From: Rhodocyclales bacterium RIFCSPLOWO2_02_FULL_63_24 | GTDB lineage: Bacteria > Pseudomonadota > Gammaproteobacteria > Burkholderiales > Rhodocyclaceae | Length of the DNA: 58,469 bases | Assembly (NCBI GenBank): GCA_001828935.1 | Contig: MHZX01000145.1 | Location: forward strand, 1-58,469 | Direction of reading: 5' to 3' | Shown here: positions 8,410 to 18,347 of the stretch, one piece after another | Numbering within the stretch: position 1 is the first letter of the stretch | Layout: each line of letters opens with the position of its first letter | Made by a program: the position numbers and the translations under genes | The notes under the pieces: model-generated | The model's input: the letters and a program-made list of their open reading frames with translations, nothing else | The model's database searches: none | Told to the model about the DNA's origin: nothing

Positions 8410-9623
8410 TTCCTCGACGCAAAATTTGCGTCAATGCTATATGCCTGGCTGCCCTTCTCGCTTCGACGGCGTTTGCCGCGAGCGTCGACTCGAAGAAGGG
8501 CGAACTGCAGGATTTGAAGAGTCGTATCGAGGCCCTGCGGCGCGACATGGCGGCTGCCGAGGAATCGAAAACCTATGCCGCCGATCAGTTGCGCGAAACC
8601 GAATCGGCGATCTCCAACGCCAACCGGCGCCTGCATGGATTGGGCGCCGAGCGTGCCGAACAAAAGAAGCAACTGGCCGATCTTGATGCCCAAAGCCAGC
8701 GCCTGGAACGCCAGACCGGTACGCAGCAAAACCAGTTGGGACGGCTCCTGAACCGCCAGTTTGTCGGCGGCGATTCGGATGCGCTGAAGCTCTTGCTGTC
8801 TGGCCACGACCCCAACCAGTCGGCGCGCGACAAGTATTTCCTGACCCAGCTTTCGCGCGCCAAAGCCGACCTGATCCAACAATTGCGCGCTGTTGCCGCC
8901 GAAAAGAAGCGCCTGGCGGACGCCGCGCGCGAACGGCAGGTGCAACTCGCCGAAATCGAACGCCGGCAGCAGGAAGGCCGGACACAACTGCTCGATCGCA
9001 AGAAACAGCGTCTGACGACCCTGGCCGCAATTGCCGATCGAATCAAGGCGCAGCGTCGTGAAATCAATACCCTGCGGCGGGACGAGCAACGGCTGACCAA
9101 GCTGATCGAAGGACTGGCCCGCATTGCGGCCACCCGCAAGACCGAGTCAACTGTCGGCGCTGGCACCACGGCGCGAGCAAGAAGCTCAAAAGTAAAGAGC
9201 CATGACCCAGGCAAGGTCGGCGGCGCATTCGGCGCCTTGCGCGGCCAGCTGCGGCTGCCGGTGAAGGGTACGATTGCGGGCCGCTTCGGTACCCCCCGCG
9301 CGGAAGGCGGCGCAAGCTGGAAGGGCGTCTTCATCCGTGCCGCGGAAGGTGCCGAGGTCAAGGCTGTGGCAGGCGGCGCGGTGGTCTTCTCGGACTGGCT
9401 GCGCGGCTTCGGCAATCTGCTGATCATCGATCACGGCGATGATTTCCTCTCTGTCTACGGCAACAACGAATCCCTGCTGGCTGCCGTCGGCGCCAGCGTC
9501 AAGACAGGCGAAGCCATAGCCACCGTGGGAAACAGCGGCGGCAACCCGGACTCGGGTTTATACTTTGAACTCAGGCATCGGGGCCAACCGTTCGACCCCC
9601 TGAAATGGGCCAGGAACCGCTAA
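8406..9623 (+). CDS. envC: Murein hydrolase activator EnvC, degenerate LytM-domain protein
   Basis: Periplasmic activator of cell-division amidases. About 405 residues from a GTG start that overlaps the gpmA stop (GTGA). A signal peptide of about 25 residues ([12 protein letters not shown]) is followed by a long coiled coil (about 27-245), a low-complexity linker and a C-terminal LytM/M23 domain (about 280-403). The LytM domain lacks the zinc ligands: KGVFIRA stands where active enzymes have H-x(3)-D, and LYFELRH replaces HLHFE. That is normal for EnvC, which activates amidases without cutting peptidoglycan. The linker ([15 protein letters not shown]) is encoded across a copy of the dispersed 25-bp repeat described elsewhere. 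Confidence 0.93.
   Translation: MIPRRKICVNAICLAALLASTAFAASVDSKKGELQDLKSRIEALRRDMAAAEESKTYAADQLRETESAISNANRRLHGLGAERAEQKKQLADLDAQSQRLERQTGTQQNQLGRLLNRQFVGGDSDALKLLLSGHDPNQSARDKYFLTQLSRAKADLIQQLRAVAAEKKRLADAARERQVQLAEIERRQQEGRTQLLDRKKQRLTTLAAIADRIKAQRREINTLRRDEQRLTKLIEGLARIAATRKTESTVGAGTTARARSSKVKSHDPGKVGGAFGALRGQLRLPVKGTIAGRFGTPRAEGGASWKGVFIRAAEGAEVKAVAGGAVVFSDWLRGFGNLLIIDHGDDFLSVYGNNESLLAAVGASVKTGEAIATVGNSGGNPDSGLYFELRHRGQPFDPLKWARNR
9149..9174 (-). repeat. Dispersed 25-bp repeat, copy A (in envC linker)
   Basis: Minus-strand copy reading GCGCCGTGGTG then CCAGCGCCGACAGTT. It matches the repeat family consensus (GCGCCGTGTC + GCCAGCGCCGACTTT) except for a few bases. It sits exactly in the interdomain linker of EnvC. 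Confidence 0.6.
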
Positions 9624-9669
9624 CGTGCCCTGACCCGGCTGGCCCCGCCCTTATCAGTTCGGAGTTCCT

Positions 9670-11076
9670 ATGAGCAGCAAGCTGCAACAAGTCGGTCTGG
9701 TGGTGTCCGGTCTGATCGCCGGGATTTTTGTCAGTTTGAATTTTTCCGCCAACGCCAGCAAGGATGCCGCCACCTCGGCCCTGCCAATAGAAGAACTGCG
9801 CAGCTTCGCCGACGTCTACAACGCGATCAAGCAGGGCTATGTCGAGCCGGTCGAAGACAAGAAGCTGATCACCCATGCGATCAGCGGCATGCTGGCGAAT
9901 CTGGATCCGCACTCGGCATATCTCGACGCCGACTCCTTCAAGGAACTTCAGGTCAGCACCCAGGGCGAATTCGGCGGCCTCGGCATAGAAGTCGGCATGG
10001 AAGACGGCTTCGTCAAGGTCGTGGCGCCGATCGAAGACACGCCGGCGCACAAGGCCGGGCTGAAGCCTGGCGATCTGATCATCAAGCTCGACGACACCCC
10101 GGTCAAAGGCCTCACGCTGAATGACGCCGTCAAGAAGATGCGCGGCAAACCGAAGACCCAGATTCGTCTCACCATCGTCCGCAAGGGTGAAACCAAACCG
10201 TTCGAGGTCACGCTGACGCGGGAAAAAATCAAGGTCCAGAGCGTGAAGTCGAAGCTGCTCGAAGGTGGCTACGGCTACTTGCGGGTCACCCAGTTCCAGG
10301 AAGAAACCGCGCCCGACGTGGTAAAGCATCTCGAAAAGCTGACCAAGGCGGACAAGGAGGCCAAGGGCGAGGGTGTCAAGGGCCTGGTGCTTGACCTGCG
10401 CAACGATCCCGGTGGTCTGCTCAATGGTGCGGTCGGCGTTTCCGCCGCCTTCCTCCCGCCCAAGACCCTGGTCACTTCGACCGACGGCCGTACCGAGGAC
10501 GCCAAGCGGCGCTATACGGCCAGCCCGGAGGACTACCAACGCGGCTACAAGGATGACTTCATGAAGAACCTGCCGCCCTTCGCCAAGACCGTGCCCATGG
10601 TGGTGCTGGTCAACGGCGGTTCCGCCTCGGCCTCGGAGATCGTCGCCGGCGCGCTGCAGGATCACAAGCGTGCCGTGGTGATGGGTACCCAGACCTTCGG
10701 TAAGGGATCGGTGCAAACCGTCCTGCCGCTCTCCAACAACGCGGCGATCAAGCTCACCACCGCGCGCTACTTCACTCCCTCGGGCCGTTCGATCCAGGCC
10801 AAGGGCATCACGCCGGACATCATCGTCGAGGAAACGGCGAACGGCGAAACCCGCGAGCGCGTGCGTGAGGCCGATCTGGAACGCCATCTTGGCGGCGAAA
10901 AAGAAAAGGCCGCAGAACCCGCGCCGCCCAAGCCGCAAACCAAGAACGGCAAGAAGGGCAAGACCGACGACGCCGATGAGTCGCCGCATGTGCCGATCGA
11001 ATTCGCCTCGAAGAAGGACTACCAGCTCGGTCAAGCGGTCAATCTGCTGAAAGCCTGGCAGATCATCAAGCGCTGA
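9670..11076 (+). CDS. ctpA: C-terminal processing protease, S41 family (CtpA type)
   Basis: Periplasmic, membrane-tethered serine protease of 468 residues. An N-terminal hydrophobic segment (about 7-27, VGLVVSGLIAGIFVSLNF) serves as signal or anchor. It is followed by the SADxYxAI-like region, a PDZ domain (about 90-180, GLGIEVGMEDGFVKVV) and the S41 catalytic core. Likely catalytic residues are Ser320 in GGSASASEIVAG and Lys345 in TFGKGSVQ, 25 residues apart as in the family. The C-terminal stretch is lysine-rich (about 410-445). It lies 46 bases after envC, the usual betaproteobacterial arrangement for cell-wall remodelling. Confidence 0.95.
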   Translation: MSSKLQQVGLVVSGLIAGIFVSLNFSANASKDAATSALPIEELRSFADVYNAIKQGYVEPVEDKKLITHAISGMLANLDPHSAYLDADSFKELQVSTQGEFGGLGIEVGMEDGFVKVVAPIEDTPAHKAGLKPGDLIIKLDDTPVKGLTLNDAVKKMRGKPKTQIRLTIVRKGETKPFEVTLTREKIKVQSVKSKLLEGGYGYLRVTQFQEETAPDVVKHLEKLTKADKEAKGEGVKGLVLDLRNDPGGLLNGAVGVSAAFLPPKTLVTSTDGRTEDAKRRYTASPEDYQRGYKDDFMKNLPPFAKTVPMVVLVNGGSASASEIVAGALQDHKRAVVMGTQTFGKGSVQTVLPLSNNAAIKLTTARYFTPSGRSIQAKGITPDIIVEETANGETRERVREADLERHLGGEKEKAAEPAPPKPQTKNGKKGKTDDADESPHVPIEFASKKDYQLGQAVNLLKAWQIIKR

Positions 11077-11093
11077 CCGGTGGAGCGCGTGCG

Positions 11094-11576
11094 ATGAGCA
11101 GAATGACTCCCGAAAAGGCGCGCGAGTTGCGTGATGAAGTGCGCGACGGCAAGACTCGCAAGCGCCCCGCTGCTTTCGTTCCGCAGCCCGGTACCCGCAA
11201 GCACCGCGAACTGCGCTTCGACCATCGTCATCCGGAACATGTCGACGAAGCCCGCAAGCTCCTCTCCGGTCTCGAAGGCATGGAAATCGATGCCGGGCTG
11301 GCGCCCTACAGTCTCTCGATCTGGTACGAAATCAGCGATTACTCGCTGGAGGGACTTGAGGCCGCACTGGTGCGACAGGGCTTCCATCTCGACAACAGTC
11401 TCTACAGCAAGGTGATGCGGACAGTGGTGTACTTTTGCGAGGAAACCCAGATGCGCAACATGCGCGTGCCCGAGCGCCTGATCAAGAAATCGCATGAGGT
11501 CTATTCCAAGGCCTGGGAACACCACCCCCACGGGGATCACGACGATACCCCGCCCGAACTGAGGCAGGACCGTTAA
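11094..11576 (+). CDS. Conserved-looking protein of unknown function (160 aa)
   Basis: Soluble, charged protein without a signal peptide or membrane helix. The N-terminus is basic (about 1-40). A mixed alpha/beta core follows: LRFDHRHPEHVDEARKLL, MEIDAGLAPYSLSIWYEISDY and a VYFCEETQMRN segment. The C-terminus is His/Asp-rich (HHPHGDHDD). The pattern HPEHVDEARKLLSGLEGMEI followed by paired strands looks like a small ferredoxin-like or HMA-like fold, but I cannot name a family. It starts 17 bases after ctpA, so it is probably co-transcribed. Confidence 0.7.
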   Translation: MSRMTPEKARELRDEVRDGKTRKRPAAFVPQPGTRKHRELRFDHRHPEHVDEARKLLSGLEGMEIDAGLAPYSLSIWYEISDYSLEGLEAALVRQGFHLDNSLYSKVMRTVVYFCEETQMRNMRVPERLIKKSHEVYSKAWEHHPHGDHDDTPPELRQDR

Positions 11577-11647
11577 CTTACATGCAGATATCGGCACCCC
11601 TGATGATGAAAAACTCGAAAGACGAATTGAAGGCCCCCCACCCCCAT

Positions 11648-11665
11648 CCCCGCCCCAGGGCGGGG
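11648..11665. terminator. GC-rich hairpin upstream of moeB
   Basis: CCCCGCCC (11648-11655) and GGGCGGGG (11658-11665) form a perfect 8-bp stem in the 160-base gap between the unknown gene and moeB. There is no T-run, so it could be a weak terminator or a short repeat. Confidence 0.35.
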
Positions 11666-11736
11666 CTACCAGTCAGCTCGCTTCGCTCGACTATCACCCG
11701 TCGCTCCGAACGAGTTATTTCGCGCTAACGACCACC

Positions 11737-12492
11737 GTGACCGACGAGCAACTGCTGCGCTACAGCCGCCATATCCTGCTGCCGCAGATCGGCATCGAAG
11801 GGCAGGAAAATATCGTCAATGCCCGTGCCCTGGTGATCGGCGCCGGCGGCCTGGGTTCGCCCGCCGCCTATTACCTCGCCTCCGCTGGCATCGGCACCCT
11901 GGTGTTGGCCGATGGCGATACGGTCGACCTGACCAATCTGCAGCGCCAGATCCTGCACCGCACTGATTCCATTGGGATGGACAAAAGCGCATCGGGCAAA
12001 CGCACGCTGGGTGAGATCAACCCCGAATGCCGTGTCGTTGCGCTCACCGAGCGTCTTTCAGGACAGCGTCTGGACCAGGAAATCGCGCTGGCCGACGTCG
12101 TGCTCGACTGCTGCGACAACTTCGCCACGCGCCACGCCGTCAATCGCGCCTGCGTCAAGTTCGGCAAGCCGCTGGTATCGGGCGCTGCCATCCGCTTCGA
12201 CGGCCAGGTCGCGGTATTCGATTCGCGCCAGGCCAACGCACCCTGCTACCACTGCCTGTTTCCCGAGGGGCAGGACGTCGAGGAAGTGCGTTGCGCGGTG
12301 ATGGGCGTGTTCGCGCCGCTGACCGGCATCATCGGCACGGTACAGGCAGCGGAAGCCCTCAAGCTGGTGATCGGTTGCGGCACCAGCCTCGCCGGGCGCC
12401 TGCTGCTGCTCGATGGCCTCGGCATGGAATGGCGCGAGATCCGGGTGCCGCGCGATCCGGACTGCGCGGTGTGCGGCACGGTTGCCGTTTAG
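11737..12492 (+). CDS. moeB: Molybdopterin-synthase adenylyltransferase (MoeB/ThiF/HesA family)
   Basis: ATP-dependent enzyme that adenylates the C-terminal glycine of a sulfur-carrier protein (MoaD or ThiS) for molybdopterin or thiamine synthesis. 251 residues from GTG at 11737. Visible features: LLRYSRHILLPQIG, the nucleotide-binding VIGAGGLGSPAAYYLA, DGDTVDLTNLQRQ, the catalytic-site region VVLDCCDNFATRHAVN, and two zinc-binding pairs CYHC and CAVC. MoeB and ThiF cannot be fully separated by sequence; the position after ctpA is typical for the gene annotated moeB. No clear ribosome site was seen. Confidence 0.9.
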   Translation: MTDEQLLRYSRHILLPQIGIEGQENIVNARALVIGAGGLGSPAAYYLASAGIGTLVLADGDTVDLTNLQRQILHRTDSIGMDKSASGKRTLGEINPECRVVALTERLSGQRLDQEIALADVVLDCCDNFATRHAVNRACVKFGKPLVSGAAIRFDGQVAVFDSRQANAPCYHCLFPEGQDVEEVRCAVMGVFAPLTGIIGTVQAAEALKLVIGCGTSLAGRLLLLDGLGMEWREIRVPRDPDCAVCGTVAV

Positions 12493-12514
12493 TTCGGGCG
12501 GCGAACCCGGCGAA

Positions 12515-12877
12515 TCACCACAGCCTACGATGTCGTACGCGCCCCGGCGCGTGACTGAGTGCGACCGAGAACGCCAGGACGAACCAGAACAACGGCTGGC
12601 GTCCCTCCTCCCACGCAACTAGCAGCATCACCAAGGCGATCTTCAGCAGCGTGCCGAGGCCCTTGGCCTGCCTGAAGTAGGCCGGATTGGCCCAGGCGTC
12701 GAGAGCGACGATGCCGAGGCCGGAGGCCGCCATCAGGGCGCCCCAACGCGCGGCGCCATCCGCGCCAGCCAGGACCACTGTCGAAATCCCGGCCAGTCCG
12801 GCGATGTGCACGACGCGCAGGAGATTGATCAGCAGCCCGCGCCCGGGGAAATCGCGATGGGCGTTGTCCTCACGCAA
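12515..12877 (-). CDS. Small integral membrane protein, unknown function
   Basis: About 120 residues with three to four hydrophobic segments (LLINLLRVVHIAGLAGISTVV, ALMAASGLGIVALDAW, LLKIALVMLLVAW, PLFWFVLAFSVALSHA). The best start is TTG at 12877, which overlaps the end of ribD by 8 bases, implying coupling; no ATG is available there. Its stop is convergent with moeB. Function is not recognised. Confidence 0.65.
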   Translation of the reverse strand: MREDNAHRDFPGRGLLINLLRVVHIAGLAGISTVVLAGADGAARWGALMAASGLGIVALDAWANPAYFRQAKGLGTLLKIALVMLLVAWEEGRQPLFWFVLAFSVALSHAPGRVRHRRLW

Positions 12878-13967
12878 GGCGCGCCCTGATCCGAGAGTCG
12901 GCGCCGACGACACGGCGCTCGATGATGTTGAGATGTCTGGCGCCGGCCAGATCGGTGAGTTCCGCCAGGCCGAACATGCCGCGCGCGGCATCACCCAACA
13001 GAATCGGCGCCTGATAGATCAGCAGTTCGTCGACACAGCCTTCGCGCAACAGCGATCCGTTGAGCCGCGTGCCGGCTTCGGCCAATACTTCGTTGATGCC
13101 GCGCCGCCCCAGTTCCTGCAGGAGGTCGGCGAGTTCCACCTTGCCCTGCGCATTGGGCAGGATCACGATCTCGGCGCCGCGCCCGCGCAAGGCGGCGCTG
13201 CGTGTGCCGTCATCCTGCGCCGCGGCGATCAGCACATTGCCACCTTCGAGCACCGCCGCATCGAGCGGCGTTTCCAGGCGGCTGTCGATCACCACCTTGA
13301 GCGGCTGCCGGGTCGTCGGCACTTCGCGCACGGTAAGGCGGGGGTTGTCATCCCGAACCGTGCCGATGCCGGTCAGCACGGCACAGGATCGCGCACGCCA
13401 GGCGTGAGCGTCGCGTCGGGCTTCAGGCCCGGTGATCCATTGCGAAACGCCGTTGTTGAGCGCGGTCTTGCCGTCGAGGCTGGCGGCCACTTTCAGCCGC
13501 AGCCAGGGCCGGCCGCGCGTCATGCGCGAAACGAAGCCGATATTGAGTTCGTGCGCCTCGACAGCCAGCAAGCCACTGGCAACCTCGATGCCGGCGGCGG
13601 CGAGCCTCGCCAAGCCCTGTCCCGCCACCAGCGGATTCGGATCCTGCATCGCCGCCACGACACGGCCGACACCGGCCTCGATCAGCGCGTCGGCGCAAGG
13701 CGGCGTGCGGCCAAAATGGCTGCAGGGCTCAAGCGTGACATAGGCCGTAGCGCCTTTCGCCGCGCCGCCAGCGCCGACTATGGCCGCCAGCGCAGCCGCT
13801 TCCGCGTGCGGCAGGCCGGCCTTTTCGTGCCAGCCTTCGCCGATGACGCGGCCATCCCTGACCATGACGCAGCCGACGCGCGGATTGGGCGTGGTGCCGT
13901 ACAACCCGCGTTGCGCCAACTGCATGGCGCGCGCCATGAAGCCGTGATCGGCCGCCGAAAAGCTCAT
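12870..13967 (-). CDS. ribD: Riboflavin biosynthesis bifunctional deaminase/reductase
   Basis: Second and third steps of riboflavin synthesis: deamination of the pyrimidine and reduction of its ribosyl group. 365 residues. N-terminal cytidine-deaminase-like domain (about 1-145) with TPNPRVGCVMV, the zinc ligands HAE, and PCSHFGRTPPC; C-terminal reductase domain (about 150-365). The C-terminus (VVGADSRIRARLA) is encoded across copy B of the dispersed 25-bp repeat, so the tail may be repeat-derived. A weaker repeat-like stretch near 13761-13781 gives a local insertion (IVGAGGAAKG). It lies 13 bases after nrdR, a common pairing. Confidence 0.95.
   Translation of the reverse strand: MSFSAADHGFMARAMQLAQRGLYGTTPNPRVGCVMVRDGRVIGEGWHEKAGLPHAEAAALAAIVGAGGAAKGATAYVTLEPCSHFGRTPPCADALIEAGVGRVVAAMQDPNPLVAGQGLARLAAAGIEVASGLLAVEAHELNIGFVSRMTRGRPWLRLKVAASLDGKTALNNGVSQWITGPEARRDAHAWRARSCAVLTGIGTVRDDNPRLTVREVPTTRQPLKVVIDSRLETPLDAAVLEGGNVLIAAAQDDGTRSAALRGRGAEIVILPNAQGKVELADLLQELGRRGINEVLAEAGTRLNGSLLREGCVDELLIYQAPILLGDAARGMFGLAELTDLAGARHLNIIERRVVGADSRIRARLA
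12894..12918 (-). repeat. Dispersed 25-bp repeat, copy B (ribD 3' end)
   Basis: Minus-strand copy, GCGCCGTGTCGTC then GGCGCCGACTCT. The core GTCGGCGCCGAC is a perfect 12-bp palindrome in this copy. It is nearly identical to copy C at 16264. Confidence 0.75.
13761..13781 (+). repeat. Possible degenerate copy of the dispersed repeat (in ribD)
   Basis: CGCGCCGCC then AGCGCCGACTAT matches only the right half of the repeat. It coincides with about three extra residues in RibD between the HAE zinc motif and GATAYVTLEPC, compared with my recollection of the usual spacing. It could be chance coding similarity. Confidence 0.3.
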
Positions 13968-13980
13968 GCGCGCCGCTGGA

Positions 13981-14454
13981 TCACGATTTCGCCCGCGGCT
14001 GCCGTGGCTTCTTGATTTCGCGAATGGCGTCGGAGAACTCGTCGACGTCCTCGAAATTGCGATACACCGATGCGAAGCGGATATAGGCGACCTTGTCGAG
14101 CTTCTTCAGCTCGCGCATCACGAGTTCGCCGATGCGGTCCGACGCCACTTCGCGCAGCGCCAGCTGCACCAGCTTTTCCTCGATGCGATCGAGCGCCAGG
14201 TCGATACTTTCGGTGGTGACCGGTCGCTTGCGCATTGCCAGCATCATGCTGGCCTTGAGCTTGTCGCGATCGTAATCGGTGCGGCTGCCGTTCTTCTTCA
14301 CCACCTGCGGCAACTGCAACTCCACCCGCTCGTAGGTGGTGAAGCGCTTGTCGCAGGACAGGCAGCGACGCCGACGCCGAACGGTATCGCCGTCTTCGTT
14401 CTCGCGAGTGTCCACAACTTGCGTATTCTCGTCGTTGCAATAGGGACACTTCAT
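13981..14454 (-). CDS. nrdR: Transcriptional repressor NrdR
   Basis: Zinc-ribbon and ATP-cone repressor of ribonucleotide reductase genes. 157 residues starting [18 protein letters not shown]. The zinc ribbon uses CPYC and CLSC; RRRRRC and RFTTYERVE follow. The ATP-cone spans about 49-139 (VVKKNGSR through [11 protein letters not shown]). Length and motifs are typical. It sits 21 bases downstream of glyA on the same strand, upstream of ribD. Confidence 0.97.
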   Translation of the reverse strand: MKCPYCNDENTQVVDTRENEDGDTVRRRRRCLSCDKRFTTYERVELQLPQVVKKNGSRTDYDRDKLKASMMLAMRKRPVTTESIDLALDRIEEKLVQLALREVASDRIGELVMRELKKLDKVAYIRFASVYRNFEDVDEFSDAIREIKKPRQPRAKS

Positions 14455-14475
14455 TTGCCTCTCCGCTACTGACGA

Positions 14476-15720
<1,245 letters not shown>

Positions 15721-15874
15721 AGTGGGCCCGTTTCGAGAAAAACGACGATAACAAAGCTTCAGTGAAGGCTCACGCGCTGCGCGTTATGCCGTAACCAAAA
15801 CATGGTGGAATCCGCGGACGGATGGGAAGAATGAATTTTAGCATCCGCTCCCCATGGCCCGCCATCCGACGCTG

Positions 15875-16519
15875 TTACTCCAGAATTTCGTCGAGCGCCC
15901 GCTGCAGATGACGGCAATCGGCCCATGAAATCAGGCGCCAACCGTTGGCGCTATGTTCCAGCCAGTTGCAGGCCGCATTCGGCAGCTGGAAATCGCGCGG
16001 GACATCCAGCGCCCGACCCGTCGCCGCGCGATAGACGACATCGAGGACGCCGCCATGAGTGAAGGCCAGCACGCTCTGCCCGGCATGGCGCGCTGCCAAG
16101 GCGCCAAGCTCGCCCATGATGCGCGCCGCGAAAGCGATCAGGGATTCGCCGGTCTCATAGTCGTAGTCCGGCGTCCGCGCTTGATGATGACGGAGCGCGT
16201 GCGGCTGTTGAACGCCGGCTTCGCGTGTGGTGGTGCCCTGCAGAACGCCGAAATGGCGTTCGCGCAGAGTCGGCGCTGACGACACGGCGAGACCGAGGCC
16301 GCTGGTGGCGATATGTGCCGTGCGCCAGGCGCGCATCAGGTCGCTGCTGTACACCGCGGCGAAGGCGTGTTCGGCCAAAGCTGATCGCAAGGCCCGCGCC
16401 TGGGATTCGCCCGCCGTATTGAGACCGATATCGATCTGTCCCTGGATGCGCTTCTCGCTGTTCCAGTCCGTTTCGCCGTGGCGGATCAGACAGAATCGGG
16501 TGCTTTGCGTACTTGGCAT
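15875..16519 (-). CDS. Histidine phosphatase family protein (phosphoglycerate-mutase-like)
   Basis: 214 residues from ATG 16519 (MPSTQSTRFCLIRHGETDWN). The RHGE motif carries the catalytic histidine, with SDLMRAWRTAHI, a REMHF-like RERHFGVLQG and the second histidine in VLAFTHGGVLDVV. The sequence is closer to the CobC/GpmB-like phosphatases than to GpmA, so a phosphatase role is more likely than glycolysis; the substrate is unknown. Copy C of the dispersed repeat lies inside the gene, encoding the LAVSSAPTLRERH region. Confidence 0.9.
   Translation of the reverse strand: MPSTQSTRFCLIRHGETDWNSEKRIQGQIDIGLNTAGESQARALRSALAEHAFAAVYSSDLMRAWRTAHIATSGLGLAVSSAPTLRERHFGVLQGTTTREAGVQQPHALRHHQARTPDYDYETGESLIAFAARIMGELGALAARHAGQSVLAFTHGGVLDVVYRAATGRALDVPRDFQLPNAACNWLEHSANGWRLISWADCRHLQRALDEILE
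16264..16288 (-). repeat. Dispersed 25-bp repeat, copy C (inside histidine phosphatase gene)
   Basis: Minus-strand copy, CGCCGTGTCGTC then AGCGCCGACTCT. It differs from copy B at only about two positions although the host genes are unrelated and read in different frames. Confidence 0.75.
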
Positions 16520-16675
16520 GGACAGTATTCTACCGTCGTCGGCGAAGCACGCCTTTATCCGGGCCATCCACCCGCTTCGCCTCAACCGCGTTGGTCTGGT
16601 TTCTGCTTATAGTGTCGTAAAAAGACATCGCCCCCCTCACACAGGGAACCGGGCTGGAGGAAAGGAACGCACGCC

Positions 16676-18112
16676 ATGCCACCGCTGCCCCCCGGAATCA
16701 CCTCGGCCACCCCCCTCGCCGCCAGCGATGCCGGACACCTGCTAAAGGTGGCCACCGAGTCCCTGCTCGGCCACTTTGCGGAAATCTGCGAAGGCGCCGT
16801 CATCGTCGATCGCCAGGCCCGCATCGTCTGGATGAACGACCGCTATCCCAAGCGGCTTGGCGTTACCGATCCCGCAGCCGCCATCGGCAAACCAGTGGAA
16901 AGCATCCTGCCCAACAGCCTGATGCGCGAAGTAGTGGACACCGGGCGCCCGATCATGCTCGACATCATGGACTTCGGCGAGGAGTCCTTCGTCGTCGTAC
17001 GCCTGCCCTTGCGCGACAAAGCCGGCACCGTGATCGGCGGCATCGGCCTGATGCTGCTTGACGATGCGATGGGCCTGGCGCCCCTGGTATCGCGCTTCAA
17101 CCGGCTCAAGGTCGACTATGCCGACTCCCAGCGCCGACTGGCCGAAGCCCGGCGGGCGAAGTACACCCTGTCCAGCATCGTCGGCGCATCGGAGGCGTGC
17201 GTTGCGGTCAAGCAGCAGGCGCGGCGCGCTGCCCGCACCCGTGCTCCCGTGCTGATCCAGGGCGAGACCGGGACCGGCAAGGAACTGCTGGCACACGCCA
17301 TCCACAACGCCAGCCAGCGCGCCGACAAGGCCTTCGTCGCAGTGAATATCGCGGCGATTCCCGAGACACTGCTCGAATCGGAGTTTTTCGGTACCGCGCC
17401 CGGTGCATTTACCGGCGCCGACCGCAAGGGGCGCGACGGCAAGTTCAAGCTCGCTGACGGCGGTACCTTGTTCCTCGACGAAATCGGCGACATGTCCACC
17501 GCGCTCCAGGCCAAGCTGCTGCGCGTGCTGCAAGAAGGTGAATTCGAGGCGCTGGGTTCCAACCGGCTGGTGCCGGTGGATGTGCGTATCGTTGCCGCCA
17601 CCAGCCGCGACCTGCAGGCCGAAATCGAGGCGGGACGGTTCCGCACCGACCTCTATTACCGCTTGAACGTCGTCACGCTGTCGATGCCGCCGCTGCGCGA
17701 GCGGCTTGCCGACCTGCCGCTGCTCTGCGAGCACATGCTCGAAGCGCAGTGCCACAAACTCGGCTTGCCCTTGCGTGAAATTTCGCCCGAGGCGCTGCAA
17801 GGGCTTTGTCGGCACCACTGGCCGGGCAACATCCGCGAACTGCAGAACGTACTCGAACGGGCGCTGATGATGAGCGACAGCGAAACCCTGGCGCTCGCCG
17901 ACATTGATGCGGTCCTGCCTGCCGCCAGGACCGCGGCGGCGGCCGTCGCGTCCCCCGGCCTTGGTCTTGCCGAGGCGATTGCAGAAGCGGAACGGACCGC
18001 CATCCGCAAGGCCCTGGACGCTTGCGGCGGCAACAAGGCGCGCGCCGCCGCGGAACTGGGCATTTCCCGCACCTCGCTCTACGAAAAGATTGCCTTGCTC
18101 GGCCTCGGTTAG
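16676..18112 (+). CDS. Sigma-54-dependent transcriptional activator with PAS domain
   Basis: 478-residue enhancer-binding protein. N-terminal PAS sensor (about 25-140: AVIVDRQARIVWMNDRY), a linker, then an AAA+ domain with Walker A GETGTGKE at about 196-203, the sigma-54 contact loop GAFTGA at 243-248 and Walker B GTLFLDEIGDM. The C-terminal Fis-type helix-turn-helix is at about 435-478 (ALDACGGNKARAAAELGISRTSLYEKI). There is no receiver domain, so it probably senses a small ligand or redox state through PAS. A -24/-12 promoter precedes the next gene (CoA-transferase), the obvious target. Confidence 0.93.
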   Translation: MPPLPPGITSATPLAASDAGHLLKVATESLLGHFAEICEGAVIVDRQARIVWMNDRYPKRLGVTDPAAAIGKPVESILPNSLMREVVDTGRPIMLDIMDFGEESFVVVRLPLRDKAGTVIGGIGLMLLDDAMGLAPLVSRFNRLKVDYADSQRRLAEARRAKYTLSSIVGASEACVAVKQQARRAARTRAPVLIQGETGTGKELLAHAIHNASQRADKAFVAVNIAAIPETLLESEFFGTAPGAFTGADRKGRDGKFKLADGGTLFLDEIGDMSTALQAKLLRVLQEGEFEALGSNRLVPVDVRIVAATSRDLQAEIEAGRFRTDLYYRLNVVTLSMPPLRERLADLPLLCEHMLEAQCHKLGLPLREISPEALQGLCRHHWPGNIRELQNVLERALMMSDSETLALADIDAVLPAARTAAAAVASPGLGLAEAIAEAERTAIRKALDACGGNKARAAAELGISRTSLYEKIALLGLG

Positions 18113-18137
18113 GCGCGCAGGCCAATCCGGACCCGAA

Positions 18138-18178
18138 GTGTTCGCCGCAGCGTACCCGCTGTCCGGCCTGGCGAACAC
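18138..18178. promoter_or_regulatory. Inverted repeat, candidate upstream activating sequence
   Basis: GTGTTCGCC (18138-18146) and GGCGAACAC (18170-18178) form a perfect 9-bp dyad about 65-100 bases upstream of the sigma-54 promoter. This is where an enhancer-binding protein site is expected. It also begins 26 bases after the activator stop, so a terminator role is possible. Confidence 0.45.
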
Positions 18179-18240
18179 CCAGCCCTCTGAATTGCCGCCC
18201 ATCGCGACCTGTATTCCTGTTTCCCGGGCATTCCGGGACA

Positions 18241-18256
18241 TGGTCCGCTCCTTGCG
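18241..18256 (+). promoter_or_regulatory. Sigma-54 (-24/-12) promoter
   Basis: TGGTCCG, four bases, then TTGCG: the invariant GG (-24) and GC (-12) are exactly 12 bases apart, matching TGGCACG-N4-TTGCA. It lies about 92 bases before the CoA-transferase start and directly downstream of a sigma-54 activator gene. Confidence 0.7.
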
Positions 18257-18347
18257 TTAGGTCGCAAGCTCCCGATCATCCAGATGTCCGGGACAAACGC
18301 CGCGGCCTGCATCCGCGCCGACGTTTCAAAATTCGGGGGAGACCGTC

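Noticed and set aside
16264..16519. Second phosphoglycerate mutase
   Set aside because: It has RHGE but lacks the GpmA-specific segments and is shorter (214 residues), so it is called a histidine phosphatase of unknown substrate.
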